A stretch of 33,491 nt of DNA, taken from Pseudomonadota bacterium. GTDB taxonomy: Bacteria; Pseudomonadota; Gammaproteobacteria; Steroidobacterales; Steroidobacteraceae. The translations under genes were made by a program, and so were the position numbers. Below, piece after piece: positions 1 to 8,998 of the stretch. The notes beneath the pieces were generated by a model that saw only the letters and a program-made list of their open reading frames with translations, made no database searches and was not told where the DNA came from. The DNA lies in NCBI GenBank assembly GCA_963204795.1, contig CAUJHX010000001.1, positions 1-33,491 on the forward strand, in the 5' to 3' direction. Numbering within the stretch: the first letter of the stretch is position 1; each line of letters starts with the position of its first letter.

Positions 1-1
1 C

Positions 2-397
2 GCACTGCTCGCCCATGGCGATCTCTTCTGCACCGACGACGTGAAGTATCAGCAGTTGCGCATCATCGTGCGCGACCCGCAGTGGCAGCAGCGGCTGCTC
101 GCCCTGTCGCTCGCCGACCGCAAGCTGCTGGCCAATGAAGCGCGCGCCGGCAGCCGCGCGCACACGAGCCGCGCGCAGCCGGCGATCATGGACGCGAACC
201 CCGCGGCGATCGAACTCGCCGCGCGCGAGTTCGATGTCGACGTCGTGATCCACGGCCATACGCACCGCCCGGGCGTGCACGAGTTCGTTGCGGACGGTCG
301 CCCGCGCACGCGGGTGGTGCTCGGCGCCTGGTACGAGCAGGGCAGCGTACTCGAGTGGGACGCTGCGGGGCGCCGCCTGCGCACGCTCAAAAGATAG
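2..397 (+). CDS. lpxH: UDP-2,3-diacylglucosamine diphosphatase LpxH, 3' part (5' end outside window)
   Basis: LpxH hydrolyses UDP-2,3-diacylglucosamine to lipid X plus UMP in lipid A synthesis; it is a Mn-dependent peripheral inner-membrane enzyme. The frame is open from the window edge, and about 131 residues of a family of roughly 240 are present. The visible part opens with the family motif HGDLFCTDD (nt 14-40) and continues with conserved VRDPQWQQ-type sequence. Near the end is the calcineurin-like metal motif GHTHRP (about nt 253-270), which supplies two metal-binding histidines. An in-frame ATG-less start at nt 41 would cut off the HGD motif, so the gene clearly begins upstream of the window. 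It converges on miaE with an 11-bp tail-to-tail overlap, leaving no room for a separate terminator. Nothing looks damaged. Confidence 0.93.
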   Translation, partial: ALLAHGDLFCTDDVKYQQLRIIVRDPQWQQRLLALSLADRKLLANEARAGSRAHTSRAQPAIMDANPAAIELAAREFDVDVVIHGHTHRPGVHEFVADGRPRTRVVLGAWYEQGSVLEWDAAGRRLRTLKR

Positions 398-1001
398 AAA
401 TGGTGCCGGAGTGGAAGCGCAGGACCGGCTCCGGTGCCGTGACCAGCTCCGCTTCAACCTGCGCGAGCTGGCGCAGCCGCCCTCTCCAGTCGATGTCTCC
501 CGCACTCGCCTGCGCATGCTCGAGGTAGAGCTCATGATGGCGCGCCTCCGCGCGCTCGAGATCCGCGTAGAAATCCCCGAGTGGTGCAGGCAATCGAGGC
601 GCCAGCAGGCGGAAGCGCTCGCAGGATCTCGCCTCGATCAGCGCGCCCATCAGCAGCAGATCGACCTTGCGACGCGGCTCGGCGCTGGCTGCGTGCCGTC
701 GCAGCGCCGAGGCATAGCGCCCCGGCTTCTGCCGCTCAAACGGCACCTCGAGTTGCTGCATCATGCGCACGACCTGCTCGAAGTGGCGCAATTCTTCCCG
801 CGCGAGGCGCGCGAGCGCGACGCCGAGCGCGATGTCCTCCGGATACGCGAAAATCAGTGCCAGCGCAGTCGAAGCCGCTTTCTTCTCGCAGTTGGCATGG
901 TCCGTGAGGAGCGATCGCCAGTGCCCGGCCGCCGCGTCCACCCATGCGGCTGGCGTGGGCGCCGCGAGGATCGTCGTCGCAGTTTCGGGCGGCGTACTCA
1001 C
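387..1001 (-). CDS. miaE: tRNA-(ms2io6A37) hydroxylase MiaE
   Basis: This 204-residue protein hydroxylates the isopentenyl group of ms2i6A37 in tRNAs reading UNN codons, an oxygen-dependent modification. It is a ferritin-like non-haem diiron enzyme. The fold shows as helices carrying paired acidic/His motifs: an early NCEKKA segment (residues 37-42), REELRHFEQ (68-76), EARSCERF (123-130) and EARHHELYLEH (152-162). These are the expected Glu and ExxH iron ligands. The chosen start is GTG at 1001: its codon overlaps the TGA of the upstream kinase (GTGA, 998-1001), implying translational coupling. Upstream in the same frame is only antisense-type sequence inside the kinase gene, so a longer version is rejected. 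It is shorter than the Salmonella enzyme (about 270) but like the compact forms I recall from Pseudomonas. Confidence 0.88.
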   Translation of the reverse strand: MSTPPETATTILAAPTPAAWVDAAAGHWRSLLTDHANCEKKAASTALALIFAYPEDIALGVALARLAREELRHFEQVVRMMQQLEVPFERQKPGRYASALRRHAASAEPRRKVDLLLMGALIEARSCERFRLLAPRLPAPLGDFYADLERAEARHHELYLEHAQASAGDIDWRGRLRQLAQVEAELVTAPEPVLRFHSGTISIF

Positions 1002-2242
1002 TGCCCCTCCAGAGTCTCGAGCGCCATTTCGAGGATTGCTGCGGCTTCGCTCGCGCTCGCGTAGCGCGCCGCCGGATCCTTCGCCATCAGGCGATCGATG
1101 ATCGGTTGCGCCCGTGCGAACTCCTTCGGCAACCGCGGCACCGGCGCCTTGGCGTGCAGATAGATGATCGCCATCGGGTTGTCGGCGTCGTACGGCTTCG
1201 TGCGGGTCAGCATCTCGTAGAACACGACGCCGAGGCTGTAGAGATCGCTGCGCTCGTCGGCTGCCTGGCCGTGTCCCTGCTCCGGGCTCATGTAATGCGG
1301 CGTGCCGAAGATCATGCCCGTGTCGGTGATTTCGAACGCGAGGGCTTCGTGCTTGGCGAGCCCGAAATCGATCAGCGCGAGGGTCCCGTCGTCGCGCACC
1401 ATGACATTGCCCGGCTTCAGATCCCGATGACGCACACCGGCCTCGTGCACCGCGGCGAGTGCGCGGGCAATCTCGAGCGCATAGCCGAGTGCGCTGCGCA
1501 GCGTGAGCGGCGAGCGCATGCGCTTTCGCAGATCGCCGCCGGCGAAGTACTCCATCACGATGAAGGCAAATTCGTCCATCACGCCGAGGTCGTGGATGCG
1601 CACGACGTTCGGGTGCCGCAGGCGGCGCACGATTTCGTATTCCTGCAGGAAGCGGTCGAAGGACTGGTCGACGCCATTCGCCTTGCGCGCCGTGTGGGTG
1701 ACTTTCAGCACGACGAGATCGCCGGCCTCCTCGCTCTCGGCGAGGTACAGCTCGGACACCGAGCCGCGTGCGAGCTCGCGGACTCGCCGGTAGCCACGCA
1801 GCCGCGCCGCGCCGAACTGCAGTGCCTCGAGCCCCTCCGGCGAACCACGCCATTCGGCCAGTGCGTCGACATGCGCGCCCGCGGCGCGCTCGAGTGCATC
1901 CAGCAGGCGCGTGTTGTCGATGGCGTCGCGGCTGAAGGTGTCGAAGGCCCCCGCTTCGATCGCACGCTCACGGGTCCGGATCTCATCGTCCGGGGCGAAA
2001 AAGACCACCGGTGCGAAGCCCGGGCGCGCGCCGAGATCCTCGAGCCAGCTGAAACCGGCTCCCTGCGGTGAGGCGTGGTCGAGCAGCACGGCATCGAAAC
2101 CCTGTGCAAGGAACTCGGGGGCCATCGGCCCACGCCGCACGGGGTTGTAGGTGACGACGTCGGCATCGGGCCAGCGGCACGTCACGTGGTGGCGAATGAG
2201 CGCCCGGTAGCGCGGATCGTGATCGATCATTAGCAGGCGCAT
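998..2242 (-). CDS. Receiver-domain/Ser-Thr protein kinase fusion
   Basis: A 414-residue cytoplasmic protein. Residues 1-120 resemble a response-regulator receiver: the acidic pocket reads IDHDP (Asp7, Asp9) and Asp55 in LLDHASP sits at the phosphoacceptor position. The conserved Thr/Ser after beta-4 appears to be Ala and the switch Lys appears to be Arg, so phosphotransfer is uncertain. Residues 150-410 are a Hanks-type kinase with Lys180 (VVLK), HRDLKPGN (272-279), DFG (292-294) and GTPHYMSPEQ (313-322). The catalytic residues are intact. The glycine-rich loop is degraded to one Gly (LARGSVSELYLA, 157-168). There is no membrane segment or PASTA sensor. It starts 8 bp after the glycerate kinase gene and overlaps miaE by 4 bp. 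Substrate and signal are unknown; control of a neighbouring metabolic step is speculation. Confidence 0.85.
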   Translation of the reverse strand: MRLLMIDHDPRYRALIRHHVTCRWPDADVVTYNPVRRGPMAPEFLAQGFDAVLLDHASPQGAGFSWLEDLGARPGFAPVVFFAPDDEIRTRERAIEAGAFDTFSRDAIDNTRLLDALERAAGAHVDALAEWRGSPEGLEALQFGAARLRGYRRVRELARGSVSELYLAESEEAGDLVVLKVTHTARKANGVDQSFDRFLQEYEIVRRLRHPNVVRIHDLGVMDEFAFIVMEYFAGGDLRKRMRSPLTLRSALGYALEIARALAAVHEAGVRHRDLKPGNVMVRDDGTLALIDFGLAKHEALAFEITDTGMIFGTPHYMSPEQGHGQAADERSDLYSLGVVFYEMLTRTKPYDADNPMAIIYLHAKAPVPRLPKEFARAQPIIDRLMAKDPAARYASASEAAAILEMALETLEGQ

Positions 2243-2250
2243 CGCCCCGA

Positions 2251-3429
2251 TTACACCATGCGCGCGAGCCCGATGACGAGATCGCCAACATTCGTGCCGG
2301 TTGTCCCGGTATGAATGAGGTCCCCAGACGCCTCGAGCGCCGTGCCGGAGTCAGCCCGACCCAGACAGTCGTCGCCGTCGAGGCCCGCGTCGGCGATCCG
2401 TTGCCATGTGTCACCATCGACGAGCGCACCGGCATCATCGGTGGATCCATCCGTTCCGTCGGTGCCAGCGGCGAGCAGGGCGAGTCCCGGCTCGCCGGAC
2501 AGGACCCGCGCGGCGGCGAGAGCCAGGTGCTGGTTGCGCCCACCGCGCCCGGGAGCGCGGGGCAGGCATACCGTCGATTCACCACCGTGTATGACTACAT
2601 CCATTGAACGCCCGACGAGTTCCGCAGCAAAGCGGGCGCCCAGAGTCGCAGCATCCTGCGCAAACCGCCGCGTGCCCGCGTGCACGCGAAACCCCTTGGT
2701 CAGCGCGGCTGCGCGCACGGCGTCAATCGCATCATCGATGCCCGCGATCACGCGCCGCTGCACCCGGTCCCCCGGCGCGGGCCCTGCGAGCCCGGAACCG
2801 ATCACGGCCGGATCGTTGTGCGGCACGTCCGAAATGAACAGGGCGAGCGCGATCCTGCCCCCGAGACGCGCCATCAATGCACCGCCCTTGATGAGCGAGA
2901 GCTGGCGCCGCCGCGCGTTGATCGCATCGATCGTGGCACCCTCCGCGAGGAGTGCCCGATTGAACGATGCCAGTTCTGCGAGCGTGACGCCCGGCGGCAG
3001 CACCTCCACGAGACTCGATGCGCCACCCGACACCAGCAGCAGCGGCAGCTCGTCGGGCGCCAGCGCTTCGAACCCGGCGAGCAGCCGCGCGCCCGCCGCG
3101 AGGCTGCGCTCATCCGGCACGGGATGCCCCGACTCGATTACGGTGACGCCGCGACAACCGCGCAACTCTGCATCTGCATGCCCGTCGCGGGTGATGACGA
3201 GCGCACGCCGGATGCGCGGCCCGAGCGCGTCACATGCGCCGAGTGTCATACGCGACGCCGCCTTGCCCACCGCGAACACGGCAACGGCCCGGTGCCCGGA
3301 GAGCAATGCAGTGATGTCGGGAGCCGCGAGCGCGATCCGGACACGCGCACGGCCTTCGACAGCGCGCAGCGCGAGGGAAAACCAATCGAGCAGCAGCGCG
3401 CGCGCGAGGCGCTGCGGCGACGCCTTCAC
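2251..3429 (-). CDS. Glycerate 2-kinase, MOFRL/TtuD-GckA family
   Basis: Predicted to phosphorylate D-glycerate to 2-phosphoglycerate, feeding hydroxypyruvate or tartronate breakdown into lower glycolysis. It has 392 residues from the GTG at 3429. Family signatures are AVGKAA (about residues 53-58), a DGHADAE segment, the ESGHPVPDE loop, SGGASSL, the [15 protein letters not shown] region, and in the C-terminal MOFRL domain [16 protein letters not shown] and [16 protein letters not shown]. The GTG overlaps the purF stop as GTGA (3426-3429). The frame is open for another 45 codons upstream, but that extension is Arg/Pro-rich, unlike the family, and lies inside purF, so I reject it. Slightly shorter than the usual 415-430 residues. 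Names used for relatives are ttuD and gckA. Coupling to purF is unusual. Confidence 0.88.
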   Translation of the reverse strand: MKASPQRLARALLLDWFSLALRAVEGRARVRIALAAPDITALLSGHRAVAVFAVGKAASRMTLGACDALGPRIRRALVITRDGHADAELRGCRGVTVIESGHPVPDERSLAAGARLLAGFEALAPDELPLLLVSGGASSLVEVLPPGVTLAELASFNRALLAEGATIDAINARRRQLSLIKGGALMARLGGRIALALFISDVPHNDPAVIGSGLAGPAPGDRVQRRVIAGIDDAIDAVRAAALTKGFRVHAGTRRFAQDAATLGARFAAELVGRSMDVVIHGGESTVCLPRAPGRGGRNQHLALAAARVLSGEPGLALLAAGTDGTDGSTDDAGALVDGDTWQRIADAGLDGDDCLGRADSGTALEASGDLIHTGTTGTNVGDLVIGLARMV

Positions 3430-4937
3430 CCGCCCCGCACGACCTTGAGGCCCGAGCGCTCGCCATTGCGGCGATGCGCCTTGGCGGCGTCCGAGCGCTC
3501 GAGGCGCAGGCGGTCGAGGTACTCGGGCGTCACGTCGCCGGTGACGTACTCGCCCGAGAAACACGACGTATCGAACTCGGTGACCTTGGCAATGTCGTGC
3601 TGGCAGGCCTGCACGAGGTCCTCGAGCGTCTGGTAGACGAGCCAGTCTGCGCCGATCGCCTTCGCGACCTCATCGACGCTGCGGCCGTTGGCCACGAGTT
3701 CGTTCGCGGCCGGCATGTCGATGCCGTAGACGTTCGGGAAGCGCACCGGCGGGGCTGCCGAGGCGAAGTACACCTTGCGCGCACCCGCCTCGCGTGCAAG
3801 CTCGATGATCTGCGCCGAAGTCGTGCCACGCACAATCGAGTCATCGACGAGCAGCACCACCTTGCCACGGAACTCGAAATCGATCGCGTTCAGCTTGCGC
3901 CGCACAGATTTCTCCCGCTGCTCCTGCCCCGGCATGATGAACGTGCGGCCGATGTAGCGGTTCTTGTTGAAGCCCTCGCGGTACTTGAGGCCGAGGATCT
4001 GCGCGACCTGCAGCGCCGCGGTGCGCGAGGTATCCGGAATCGGGATCACGACTTCAATGTCGTGGTCCGGGTGCTCGCGGCGGATGCGCTCGGCGAGCTT
4101 CTCGCCCATACGCATGCGCGCACGGTACACCGACACCTTGTCGATGATTGAATCGGGGCGCGCAAAATACACATATTCGAAGATGCAGGGCGTATGGCGC
4201 GCGGTCGCAACGAGCTGCTGCGCATGCAACCGGCCCTGCTCGTCGATGAATACCGCCTCTCCGGGCCCGACGTCGCGCACGCAGCGAAAGCCGAGGCCTG
4301 TCAGGGCGACGCTTTCCGATGCAAGCATCCATTCGACGCCCTTCGGCGTTTCACGATTGCCGAGCACCAGCGGGCGGATGCCGTTCGGGTCGCGAAAGCC
4401 CACGATCCCGTGACCGATCAGCATCGCCACCGCAGCGTACCCGCCGCGGCAACGGCGATAGACGGCCGTGAGCGCCGCGAAGATGTCGGCGGGCGTGACG
4501 CGTGGCGTGCCGACACGTTGCAGCTCGGACGCGAACACATTGAGCAGCACTTCCGAATCGGATGAGGTGTTGAGGTGCCGGCGGTCCTCGCGCGCGAGCA
4601 CTTCGGCGAGCTCAGCGGCGTTCGTCAGGTTGCCGTTGTGGCCGAGGCAGATGCCATACGGCGCGTTGACGTAGAACGGTTGCGCTTCAGCGGCCCCCTC
4701 GCAGCCAGCGGTCGGGTAGCGCACGTGCGCGATGCCGACATTGCCCCGCAACTCGAGCATGTGGTGCTGCTGGAAGACGTCGCGCACGAGACCGCTGCCC
4801 TTCCTGACGCACAGCTCGCCCTCGCTCGAGGTGACGATGCCGGCGGCGTCCTGGCCCCGATGCTGCAGGATGGTCAACGCGTCGTAGAGTCGCTGATTGA
4901 CGGAACCCGTGCCCACGATGCCGACGATGCCGCACAT
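3426..4937 (-). CDS. purF: Amidophosphoribosyltransferase PurF
   Basis: First committed step of purine synthesis: PRPP plus glutamine gives 5-phosphoribosylamine. At 503 residues it is full length (E. coli about 505). The initiator Met is followed by Cys2 (MCGIVGIVG), the N-terminal nucleophile of the glutamine amidotransferase domain, which occupies about residues 1-235. The C-terminal phosphoribosyltransferase domain carries the PRPP-binding motif [15 protein letters not shown] and an upstream [10 protein letters not shown] segment. There is no iron-sulfur-type cysteine set, matching the E. coli class rather than the Bacillus class. The ATG follows the cvpA stop by 3 bp, with a G-run acting as ribosome-binding site inside the end of cvpA. 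The cvpA-purF pairing is standard in Gammaproteobacteria. The stop overlaps the GTG of the glycerate kinase. Confidence 0.97.
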   Translation of the reverse strand: MCGIVGIVGTGSVNQRLYDALTILQHRGQDAAGIVTSSEGELCVRKGSGLVRDVFQQHHMLELRGNVGIAHVRYPTAGCEGAAEAQPFYVNAPYGICLGHNGNLTNAAELAEVLAREDRRHLNTSSDSEVLLNVFASELQRVGTPRVTPADIFAALTAVYRRCRGGYAAVAMLIGHGIVGFRDPNGIRPLVLGNRETPKGVEWMLASESVALTGLGFRCVRDVGPGEAVFIDEQGRLHAQQLVATARHTPCIFEYVYFARPDSIIDKVSVYRARMRMGEKLAERIRREHPDHDIEVVIPIPDTSRTAALQVAQILGLKYREGFNKNRYIGRTFIMPGQEQREKSVRRKLNAIDFEFRGKVVLLVDDSIVRGTTSAQIIELAREAGARKVYFASAAPPVRFPNVYGIDMPAANELVANGRSVDEVAKAIGADWLVYQTLEDLVQACQHDIAKVTEFDTSCFSGEYVTGDVTPEYLDRLRLERSDAAKAHRRNGERSGLKVVRGG

Positions 4938-4940
4938 GAG

Positions 4941-5423
4941 CTACATCCCCCCGGGCAAGTGGTCGCCGACGATCGTGCGCAGCCCGCTCGCCACACTCTC
5001 CGCCGGGCCCTTGAGCTTGGCATCCTGCCACCAGGCGTCCCGGTCGATCTCGACCGTCTGGCCGAGGATCACGAGAGCTCCGACCACGACCACACCGCGC
5101 AGCAACCCGAAAAAAAAGCCGAACATGCGATCGATGCTCATCACGAGCGAAATACGGGTGAAATATCCCACGAGCCACGCAGCGAGCGTGCCGGCGAGCA
5201 GCACGACGAAAAAGATGATGGCGCGCGCGGCCCAGGGGCGTACCGGAGGAGACTCGAGCAGCCCGCCCAGCAAGGGCTCGAGGTCGGGCCCGTAACTCCA
5301 CGCGAGCAACAACGCCGCGACCCAGGTCACGAGGGCGATGACTTCACGCACGAGCCCCCGGAAGAGTCCGACGATCGCCGAGATCGCCACTATGCCGATC
5401 AGAACGTAATCCGTTGGCGTCAT
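4941..5423 (-). CDS. cvpA: CvpA family inner-membrane protein
   Basis: A 160-residue integral membrane protein named for its requirement in colicin V production, and linked to envelope homeostasis. The biochemical role is unknown. Four hydrophobic segments are visible at about residues 5-22, 27-45, 66-88 and 101-121. The family pattern RGLVREV follows the first segment and an IDRMFGFFFGLLRG segment precedes the last. The C-terminal tail (about 122-160) is soluble and ends Gly-Gly-Met. Start: ATG at 5423 with only a weak GCGGAA upstream. The gene follows dedD by 42 bp and precedes purF by 3 bp, the conserved dedD-cvpA-purF order. Confidence 0.95.
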   Translation of the reverse strand: MTPTDYVLIGIVAISAIVGLFRGLVREVIALVTWVAALLLAWSYGPDLEPLLGGLLESPPVRPWAARAIIFFVVLLAGTLAAWLVGYFTRISLVMSIDRMFGFFFGLLRGVVVVGALVILGQTVEIDRDAWWQDAKLKGPAESVASGLRTIVGDHLPGGM

Positions 5424-5465
5424 GTTCCGCTCAATTGTACAAGTGACAGTGCAGAAAAACCCGGT

Positions 5466-6056
5466 TCACGGATGGTCGACGACCTTCCCTGGTTGCCCGG
5501 CTTCAGCGAGACGCGCGGCAAGTTGCAGCGCTCCGGCACGATCCGCCACCGGGCCGACCCGAACGCGATACAGCTTCCTGCCACTGCCCGTCGGAGAAAT
5601 GAAGGCGGGGAACCCTCCCTTGCCCAGTTTCGCGACGAGACCCTCGGCATTGGCGCGATTCGCGAAGCTGCCGATCTGGACCGCAAAACCGGTTTCCACC
5701 GACGCGGAGCCGGACCCGGCAACAGGCGCCTGAGCCGGCTCAGGGGTCGGCGCCGGAGTCGGCGTGGGAAGCGGCGCGGGCGTGGTCGCGGGCGCGGATG
5801 TGGGCGCCAGATCCGCGCCGGACACGGGCGCTGACGGTGACGATGGCGTCACCGTCAGCGGGGTTATCGGCGGCTGCGTGCCCGCGGGCTCGGTAAGGTC
5901 GATCGTGTAGGAGCGGATGGGCGGCCCCTCGACGCCGGTCATCGTCACGGGCGTGGCCGGACGCGGCGGGCCGGAAAGGAGCGCTGGCACGACGATCACG
6001 ATGAAGACGACGAGGATCACGGCTCCGGTGAGCCGCTCTTTGAACTGCTTGTTCAC
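5466..6056 (-). CDS. dedD: DedD-like SPOR-domain membrane protein
   Basis: A 196-residue bitopic inner-membrane protein whose SPOR domain binds denuded septal peptidoglycan, placing it at the division site. It has a short basic cytoplasmic tail (NKQFKERLTG), one membrane helix at about residues 10-28, a Pro/Thr/Ala-rich periplasmic linker (about 56-118) rich in P-T-P-A-P repeats, and a C-terminal SPOR domain (121-196). The SPOR domain shows the typical AVQIGSFANRANAEGL opening and LYRVRVGPV strand. I chose GTG at 6056, because it places the basic residues directly before the helix as in E. coli DedD. The frame stays open upstream into folC, but that part is Arg-rich and non-homologous. The gap to folC is 7 bp. 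Confidence 0.9.
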   Translation of the reverse strand: MNKQFKERLTGAVILVVFIVIVVPALLSGPPRPATPVTMTGVEGPPIRSYTIDLTEPAGTQPPITPLTVTPSSPSAPVSGADLAPTSAPATTPAPLPTPTPAPTPEPAQAPVAGSGSASVETGFAVQIGSFANRANAEGLVAKLGKGGFPAFISPTGSGRKLYRVRVGPVADRAGALQLAARLAEAGQPGKVVDHP

Positions 6057-6063
6057 ACCGGAT

Positions 6064-7326
6064 TCAGTATAGCTGAAGCCATTCGAGCGCCGGCCCCACG
6101 ACATGGAATGAACCGAACACGACGATGCGGTCGCCGGGCCGTGCCAACGCGCGCGCCGCCTCGCAGGCCTGCAAGACCGCTCCGCAGGTCGCAAGCGGTG
6201 CCGCCCCGAGGCCCAGCCGTGCCTTCACTCTCCCGGCACTTAGCCCGCGCGGCGGCGCCAGCGTCGTCAGCACCCAGCCGTCGACCTGATCGTGCAACAC
6301 CCGGCCAATGGCAGCTACATCCTTGTCGTCGAGAAAGCCTGCCACCGCCAGCGTGCGCCCGGGGATCGGGCGTGCCGCGAGCTCACGGGCAAGTTCGGCA
6401 GCCGCAGGCGCATTGTGCGCGACATCGAGAATCCACTCGATCTCGCCCGGCACGATCTGGAAGCGACCCGCAAGCCGCACCTGCTCGAGACCCCGGGCTA
6501 CCGCCTCCCGCGATACGGCAAGGGTGCTCGCGTCGAGCGCAGCGATCGCGGTCGCGGCGTTGGCGAATTGTGTGGCGCCGGCGAGCGCGGGGCGCGGCAG
6601 ATCAGTCAGAGTGCGGCGCGCGGAGTGCCAGTTCCAGCGCTCGCCGTGGATCTCCCAGTCGAAGTCGCGCCGCGCGAGCCTCGCCACCGCCCCGATGCGC
6701 TCGATCTCCGTGAATACGCTCGCGGGCAAAGCGGGTGTGCCGAGCACGGCGGGATGACCCCGCCGAAAGATGCCAGCCTTCTCGCGGCCGATGTCCTCGA
6801 GCGTCGGGCCGAGCCATTCGTGGTGATCGGCGCCCACCGAGCACAGCACAGCGACATCCGCGTCCGCGAGGTTCGTCGCGTCGAGGCGCCCCCCGAGACC
6901 GACTTCGAGCACCCGGACTGCGACACCACGATCACGGAATACCAGGAGCGCCGCGAGCATGCTGAACTCGAAGTATGTGAGGGTCGTTTCGCCTCTTGCA
7001 CGCTCGATGGCCTCGAACGCCTCGACAATCTCGCCGTCGGAAACCTCGCTGCCTCCGACGCGGATGCGCTCGTTGTAGCGCACGAGATGCGGCGAACTGA
7101 ACGCACCGGTCAGGTGGCCCGCGCCGCGCAGCATTGCCTCCAGCAACGCGACGGTCGAGCCCTTGCCGTTGGTGCCGCCGACGATGAAGGTGGGTACCTG
7201 CGCGCGCGCGATGCCAAGGGTGTGCGCCACGCTGCCCACGCGCGCCAGCCCGAGATCGATGCTGCGGGGGTGGGCGTGCTGCTGCAGTTCGAGCCACCCG
7301 GCGAGCGTGCGCGTGGATGGCGTCAC
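6064..7326 (-). CDS. folC: Bifunctional dihydrofolate/folylpolyglutamate synthase FolC
   Basis: Adds glutamate to dihydropteroate to make dihydrofolate, then extends the polyglutamate tail of tetrahydrofolates. It is a cytoplasmic Mur-ligase-fold ATPase. From the GTG at 7326 it has 420 residues. The ATP loop GGTNGKGST (51-59) is followed by the folate loop segment SSPHLVRYNERIRV, VLEVGLGGRLDATN, DHHEWLG, a KAGIFRRG segment, and DVAHNAPAA in the second domain. Start choice: the frame reaches a TTG at 7344 that would overlap accD by 8 bp. The GTG at 7326, 10 bp after the accD stop, fits the family N-terminus (S/T-L-x-x-W-L a few residues in) better. Both starts are possible. The position between accD and dedD is canonical. 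Confidence 0.94.
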   Translation of the reverse strand: MTPSTRTLAGWLELQQHAHPRSIDLGLARVGSVAHTLGIARAQVPTFIVGGTNGKGSTVALLEAMLRGAGHLTGAFSSPHLVRYNERIRVGGSEVSDGEIVEAFEAIERARGETTLTYFEFSMLAALLVFRDRGVAVRVLEVGLGGRLDATNLADADVAVLCSVGADHHEWLGPTLEDIGREKAGIFRRGHPAVLGTPALPASVFTEIERIGAVARLARRDFDWEIHGERWNWHSARRTLTDLPRPALAGATQFANAATAIAALDASTLAVSREAVARGLEQVRLAGRFQIVPGEIEWILDVAHNAPAAAELARELAARPIPGRTLAVAGFLDDKDVAAIGRVLHDQVDGWVLTTLAPPRGLSAGRVKARLGLGAAPLATCGAVLQACEAARALARPGDRIVVFGSFHVVGPALEWLQLY

Positions 7327-7336
7327 GCAGGCCCGG

Positions 7337-8206
7337 TCAGGCAACGGTGGCCGCGGGCGGAAGCTTCAGCAGCAGGCGGATTACGGCGCCGAGCCGCTCG
7401 CGCATGTCGCGCCGGTCGACGATCATGTCGATCGCGCCGTGCTCGAGCAGGAACTCGCTGCGCTGGAAGCCTTCGGGCAGTGTCTCGCGGACCGTCTGCT
7501 GGATCACCCGCGGACCGGCAAATCCGATCAGCGCGCGCGGCTCGGCAACATTCAGGTCACCGAGCATGGCGAGGCTCGCCGACACGCCGCCCGTCGTGGG
7601 ATCGGTCAGCACGGAAATGAAAGGCAGGTGCTCACGCGCAAGGCGCGCAAGTGCCGCGCTCGTCTTCGCCATCTGCAACAGCGAATAGAGCGCCTCCTGC
7701 ATGCGCGCGCCACCACTCGAGGAAAAACAGACCAGCGCCGCCCGGTTCCCGATGCAGTAGTCGACCGCGCGCTTGAAGCGCTCGCCCACAACCGAGCCCA
7801 TCGAGCCGCCGAGGAAGCGGAACTCGAACGCACACGCCACCACGTCGACACCGAGCAGTTTGCCCGCGACCGCGATCAGCGCGTCGTTCTCGCCGGTATT
7901 TTTCTGCGCCGACGTGAGCCGGTCACGGTAGCGCTTGCTGTCCTTGAACCTGAGCGGATCCTCGGGCATCACACCGGCGCCGATCTCGAGCACCTCGCCC
8001 TCGTCGAGAAACATCGCGAGCCGCTCGCGCGCGCCGATGCGCATGTGGTGGCTGCATTTCGGGCAGACATTGAGATTGCGCTCGAGCTCGGCGCGATACA
8101 GCACCGCATCGCAGGAGGGGCACTTGATCCACAGGCCCTCGGGGATCGAACGCGTGCGGCGTTCGGTCTTGATCCGCGAGGGCATGATTTTTTCGAACCA
8201 GGACAT
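7337..8206 (-). CDS. accD: Acetyl-CoA carboxylase carboxyltransferase subunit beta
   Basis: Forms the carboxyltransferase with AccA, transferring carboxylate from carboxybiotin to acetyl-CoA to give malonyl-CoA for fatty-acid synthesis. It has 289 residues (E. coli about 304). The N-terminal zinc ribbon uses Cys29, Cys32, Cys48 and Cys51 (CPSC and CPKC). The crotonase-like body contains [22 protein letters not shown] and [11 protein letters not shown], which build the acetyl-CoA pocket and oxyanion holes. ATG at 8206 gives the standard [11 protein letters not shown]-terminus. It lies 1 bp after truA. In many relatives trpF or trpFBA sits between truA and accD; none is present here. Confidence 0.97.
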   Translation of the reverse strand: MSWFEKIMPSRIKTERRTRSIPEGLWIKCPSCDAVLYRAELERNLNVCPKCSHHMRIGARERLAMFLDEGEVLEIGAGVMPEDPLRFKDSKRYRDRLTSAQKNTGENDALIAVAGKLLGVDVVACAFEFRFLGGSMGSVVGERFKRAVDYCIGNRAALVCFSSSGGARMQEALYSLLQMAKTSAALARLAREHLPFISVLTDPTTGGVSASLAMLGDLNVAEPRALIGFAGPRVIQQTVRETLPEGFQRSEFLLEHGAIDMIVDRRDMRERLGAVIRLLLKLPPAATVA

Positions 8207-8207
8207 G

Positions 8208-8990
8208 TCAGAGCGGAATCATAGCGGAAACGCCCACCGGCACGGCGAACTCGCGCGGATAGCTCGCAGCGACGAAGTACAGGCCATCGGCCGGCGCGGT
8301 GGCGGCATTGCGTGTGCGGTCGCGGCTCGCGAGCACCTCGGCCGCAAAATCCGGCCCGGTGTCCCCGCGTCCCACACTGATCAGGAGACCCGCGATATTG
8401 CGCACCATGTGGTGCAGGAAGGCGTTGGCTGTCACCGCGATCGTGACACGCTCGCCTTCCCGACAGACGGCCAATGCCGTCACGCGACGCACTGGAGTCC
8501 TCGACTGGCATTCCAGCGCACGAAAGGCATTGAAGTCGTGCTCGCCGAGGAGATGGGCCGCTGCCAGGTTCATGCGCGCCACCTCGAGCGGCCGTCGCAC
8601 CCAGCTGACCCGCCCAGCCGCGAGCGCCGGGCGCTCGCTGCGATTCAGGATGTGATAGTGATAAGTGCGCGAGACTGCCCCGAAGCGGGCATGAAAATCC
8701 GGCGGCATCTCACGCGCCCACGTCAGCGCAATGTCGGGCGGCAGGCGGGTGTTGGCACCGAGCACCCAGGCGCGTGCCGCGCGCTCGGCTGGTGTATCAA
8801 AATGCACGACCTGGCCGAGCGCGTGCACGCCGGCATCGGTGCGGCCGGCGCATATGGTGCGCACAGGTCCATTGGCGACTGCAGACAACGCGGCTTCGAC
8901 TGCGCCCTGCACCGAGCGCTGGCCCGCCTGAAGCTGCCACCCGACGTAGTTCGTGCCGAGATACTCGATGCCGACCGCTACGCGCGGCAT
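8208..8990 (-). CDS. truA: tRNA pseudouridine(38-40) synthase TruA
   Basis: Isomerises uridines 38, 39 and 40 in tRNA anticodon stem-loops to pseudouridine. It has 260 residues (E. coli 270). The catalytic aspartate is Asp52 in [10 protein letters not shown] (48-57). Other family blocks are the N-terminal [13 protein letters not shown] (7-19), TYHYHILNR, the [10 protein letters not shown] segment, and [13 protein letters not shown] near the C-terminus. ATG at 8990 follows the fimV stop by 8 bp. This downstream position from asd-fimV is conserved in pseudomonads and xanthomonads. No domain is missing. Confidence 0.97.
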   Translation of the reverse strand: MPRVAVGIEYLGTNYVGWQLQAGQRSVQGAVEAALSAVANGPVRTICAGRTDAGVHALGQVVHFDTPAERAARAWVLGANTRLPPDIALTWAREMPPDFHARFGAVSRTYHYHILNRSERPALAAGRVSWVRRPLEVARMNLAAAHLLGEHDFNAFRALECQSRTPVRRVTALAVCREGERVTIAVTANAFLHHMVRNIAGLLISVGRGDTGPDFAAEVLASRDRTRNAATAPADGLYFVAASYPREFAVPVGVSAMIPL

Positions 8991-8998
8991 ACCCGCCT

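Noticed and set aside
1002-1853. Open frame continuing miaE upstream by nearly 290 codons on the minus strand
   Set aside because: It runs wholly inside the receiver-kinase gene in another frame and is Arg-rich without domain similarity; the GTG at 1001 restores the MiaE family length.
2315-3448. Plus-strand Ser/Ala/Arg-rich open frame opposite the glycerate kinase
   Set aside because: Low-complexity shadow of a gene with clear family motifs on the minus strand.
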